From Prevotella sp. (GTDB lineage: Bacteria; Bacteroidota; Bacteroidia; Bacteroidales; Bacteroidaceae), in assembly GCA_022764085.1 (NCBI GenBank), contig JALERP010000172.1, forward strand, positions 1 to 32,761: a DNA stretch of 32,761 nt. Direction: 5' to 3'. The translations under genes and the position numbers were made by a program. Positions within the stretch are counted from its first letter, which is position 1; the number at the start of each line of letters is the position of its first letter. Positions 31,727-32,761 of the stretch are shown piece by piece. The notes under the pieces are model-generated. The model did no database searches. It saw only the letters and a list, made by a program, of their open reading frames with translations, and was not told the DNA's origin.

Positions 31727-32761
31727 ATGAGTGAAAAAAGAGTTTACACCTTCGGTAACGGTAAGGCTGAAGGTAACGCAAAAATGCGTGAGGAACTTGG
31801 TGGTAAGGGAGCAAACCTTGCCGAGATGAACCTGATTGGTGTGCCTGTGCCTCCTGGTTTTACAATCACTACCAGCTGCTGCAACGAGTATTATGAAGTT
31901 GGTCAGGAGAAGATCAAGGAGATTCTTCAGGACGAGGTTAATGCTGCCGTTAAGCACACTGAGGAGCTCATGAACTCCAAGTTCGGCGACGTGAAGAACC
32001 CGCTGCTCGTCAGCGTTCGCTCTGGTGCCCGCGCTTCCATGCCGGGTATGATGGACACTATCCTCAACCTCGGTCTTAACGACGAGGTGGCTGAAGGTCT
32101 TGTGGCCAAGACTAACAATCCACACTTCGTTTATGACTCTTATCGCCGCTTCGTACAGATGTACGGTGACGTGGTGCTCGAGATGAAGCCCGTCAACAAG
32201 GAAGACATCGACCCGTTCGAGGAGATTATCGAGAGTGTGAAGGCTGAGCGTGGCGTGAAGCTTGACAAGGACCTCTCTGTAGAGGAACTGAAGAAGCTCG
32301 TCACACTCTTCAAGACAGCAATCAAGGAGCGCACCGGCAAGGACTTCCCCAACGACCCCATCGAGCAGCTTTGGGGCGCAATCTGCGCCGTGTTCCGCAG
32401 TTGGATGAACGAGCGTGCCATCCTGTATCGCAAGATGGAGGGTATTCCAGACGAGTGGGGCACTGCCGTCAGCGTAATGGCAATGGTATTCGGTAACATG
32501 GGTGACACATCAGCCACTGGTGTATGCTTCAGCCGTGATGCCGGTAATGGCGAGAACCTTTTCAACGGCGAGTACCTTGTTAATGCACAGGGTGAGGACG
32601 TTGTGGCTGGTATCCGCACTCCACAGCAGATTACAAAGATTGGTTCGCAGCGCTGGGCAGAGCGCGCAGGAATCAGCGAAGAAGAGCGCGCAGCCAAGTA
32701 TCCGTCGATGGAAGAGGCTATGCCTGAAATATATGCACAGCTTAACGATCTCCAAGACAAA
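31727..32761 (+). CDS. ppdK: Pyruvate, phosphate dikinase, N-terminal part (cut by window edge)
   Basis: PPDK interconverts pyruvate + ATP + Pi and phosphoenolpyruvate + AMP + PPi; in Bacteroidetes it serves the PEP/pyruvate node with PPi. The frame is open from ATG 31727 to the last base (345 residues of about 900), with no stop. The ATP-grasp N-terminal domain shows YTFGNGKAEG, ELGGKGANLAEMNLIGVPVP, GFTITTSCCNEYY, SVRSGARASMPGMMDT, FVYDSYRRFVQMYGDVV, AVFRSWMNERAILYRKMEGI, and MVFGNMGDTSATGVCFSRD. The phosphohistidine and PEP-binding domains lie beyond the window. A strong promoter and ~80-base leader precede it. It is divergent from rlmD. Confidence 0.96.
   Translation, partial: MSEKRVYTFGNGKAEGNAKMREELGGKGANLAEMNLIGVPVPPGFTITTSCCNEYYEVGQEKIKEILQDEVNAAVKHTEELMNSKFGDVKNPLLVSVRSGARASMPGMMDTILNLGLNDEVAEGLVAKTNNPHFVYDSYRRFVQMYGDVVLEMKPVNKEDIDPFEEIIESVKAERGVKLDKDLSVEELKKLVTLFKTAIKERTGKDFPNDPIEQLWGAICAVFRSWMNERAILYRKMEGIPDEWGTAVSVMAMVFGNMGDTSATGVCFSRDAGNGENLFNGEYLVNAQGEDVVAGIRTPQQITKIGSQRWAERAGISEEERAAKYPSMEEAMPEIYAQLNDLQDK

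Noticed and set aside
31568..32125. 185-codon minus-strand ORF opposite ppdK
   Set aside because: Shadow of the strongly supported plus-strand ppdK frame and promoter.

Overview
The window looks like chromosomal DNA of a Bacteroidales bacterium, most likely Prevotellaceae (Prevotella or a relative). The evidence is several intergenic -7 boxes of the Bacteroidetes type (TAnnTTTG, often TACCTTTGC), Bacteroidetes-restricted families (DUF3078 outer-membrane protein, DMP19/DUF4375, DUF1573, HU-like protein, UpxY remnant), a Rho factor with a very long disordered insertion, and a MetH without its reactivation domain. No tRNA, rRNA, CRISPR array, transposase or prophage was seen. The assignment rests on reading protein families by eye, not on a search.

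Layout. 1-1394 is decayed accessory DNA: an HU-like gene cut by the left edge, with a C-terminus that loses family resemblance, then a multiply broken upxY capsule antiterminator on the minus strand with a hairpin-rich leader. 1395-6667 (minus) is a tight operon rho - GH25/MORN muramidase - folK - M64 peptidase. 6844-12888 (plus) runs DMP19 - smpB - metH - YihX-like HAD phosphatase - GHL10/DigH-like hydrolase, closed by a strong terminator. 13086-18627 (plus) is a self-contained unit with its own promoter and terminator: Wza-like export lipoprotein, Wzc-like tyrosine autokinase, a GHMP sugar kinase whose sugar-binding signature resembles galacturonokinase rather than galactokinase, and a UDP-glucuronate 4-epimerase. 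18698-26612 (minus) holds a small secreted Cys/Lys repeat protein, an MFSD1-like MFS transporter, an S9 dipeptidyl-peptidase, yidC and pyrG. 26818-28101 (plus) is a DUF3078 barrel. 28241-31523 (minus) holds a DUF1573 protein, an OprP-type porin and rlmD. The right edge cuts ppdK (plus).

How the genes work together. Most are housekeeping: transcription termination, trans-translation, methionine, folate and CTP synthesis, membrane insertion, rRNA methylation and the PPi/pyruvate node. The most distinctive functional unit is the 13-18.6 kb operon, which joins polysaccharide export and its kinase to a probable route for making or salvaging UDP-galacturonate. The adjacent S9 dipeptidyl-peptidase and MFSD1-like carrier suggest dipeptide production and transport.

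Intergenic DNA is unusually patterned. A heptamer family (AATTAAR)n follows stop codons at nine places, always in the same orientation relative to the upstream gene, and in three genes supplies the last codons and the stop (I-K-N-stop). Other repeats are a 99-bp near-perfect inverted repeat of CACAGATT units, a pair of related ~60-bp elements flanking the MFS gene, and a 27-bp tandem repeat. I see no complete new defence or mobile system. The best candidates for something undescribed are the heptamer 3'-end repeats, the Cys/Lys repeat protein and the uronate-kinase export operon.
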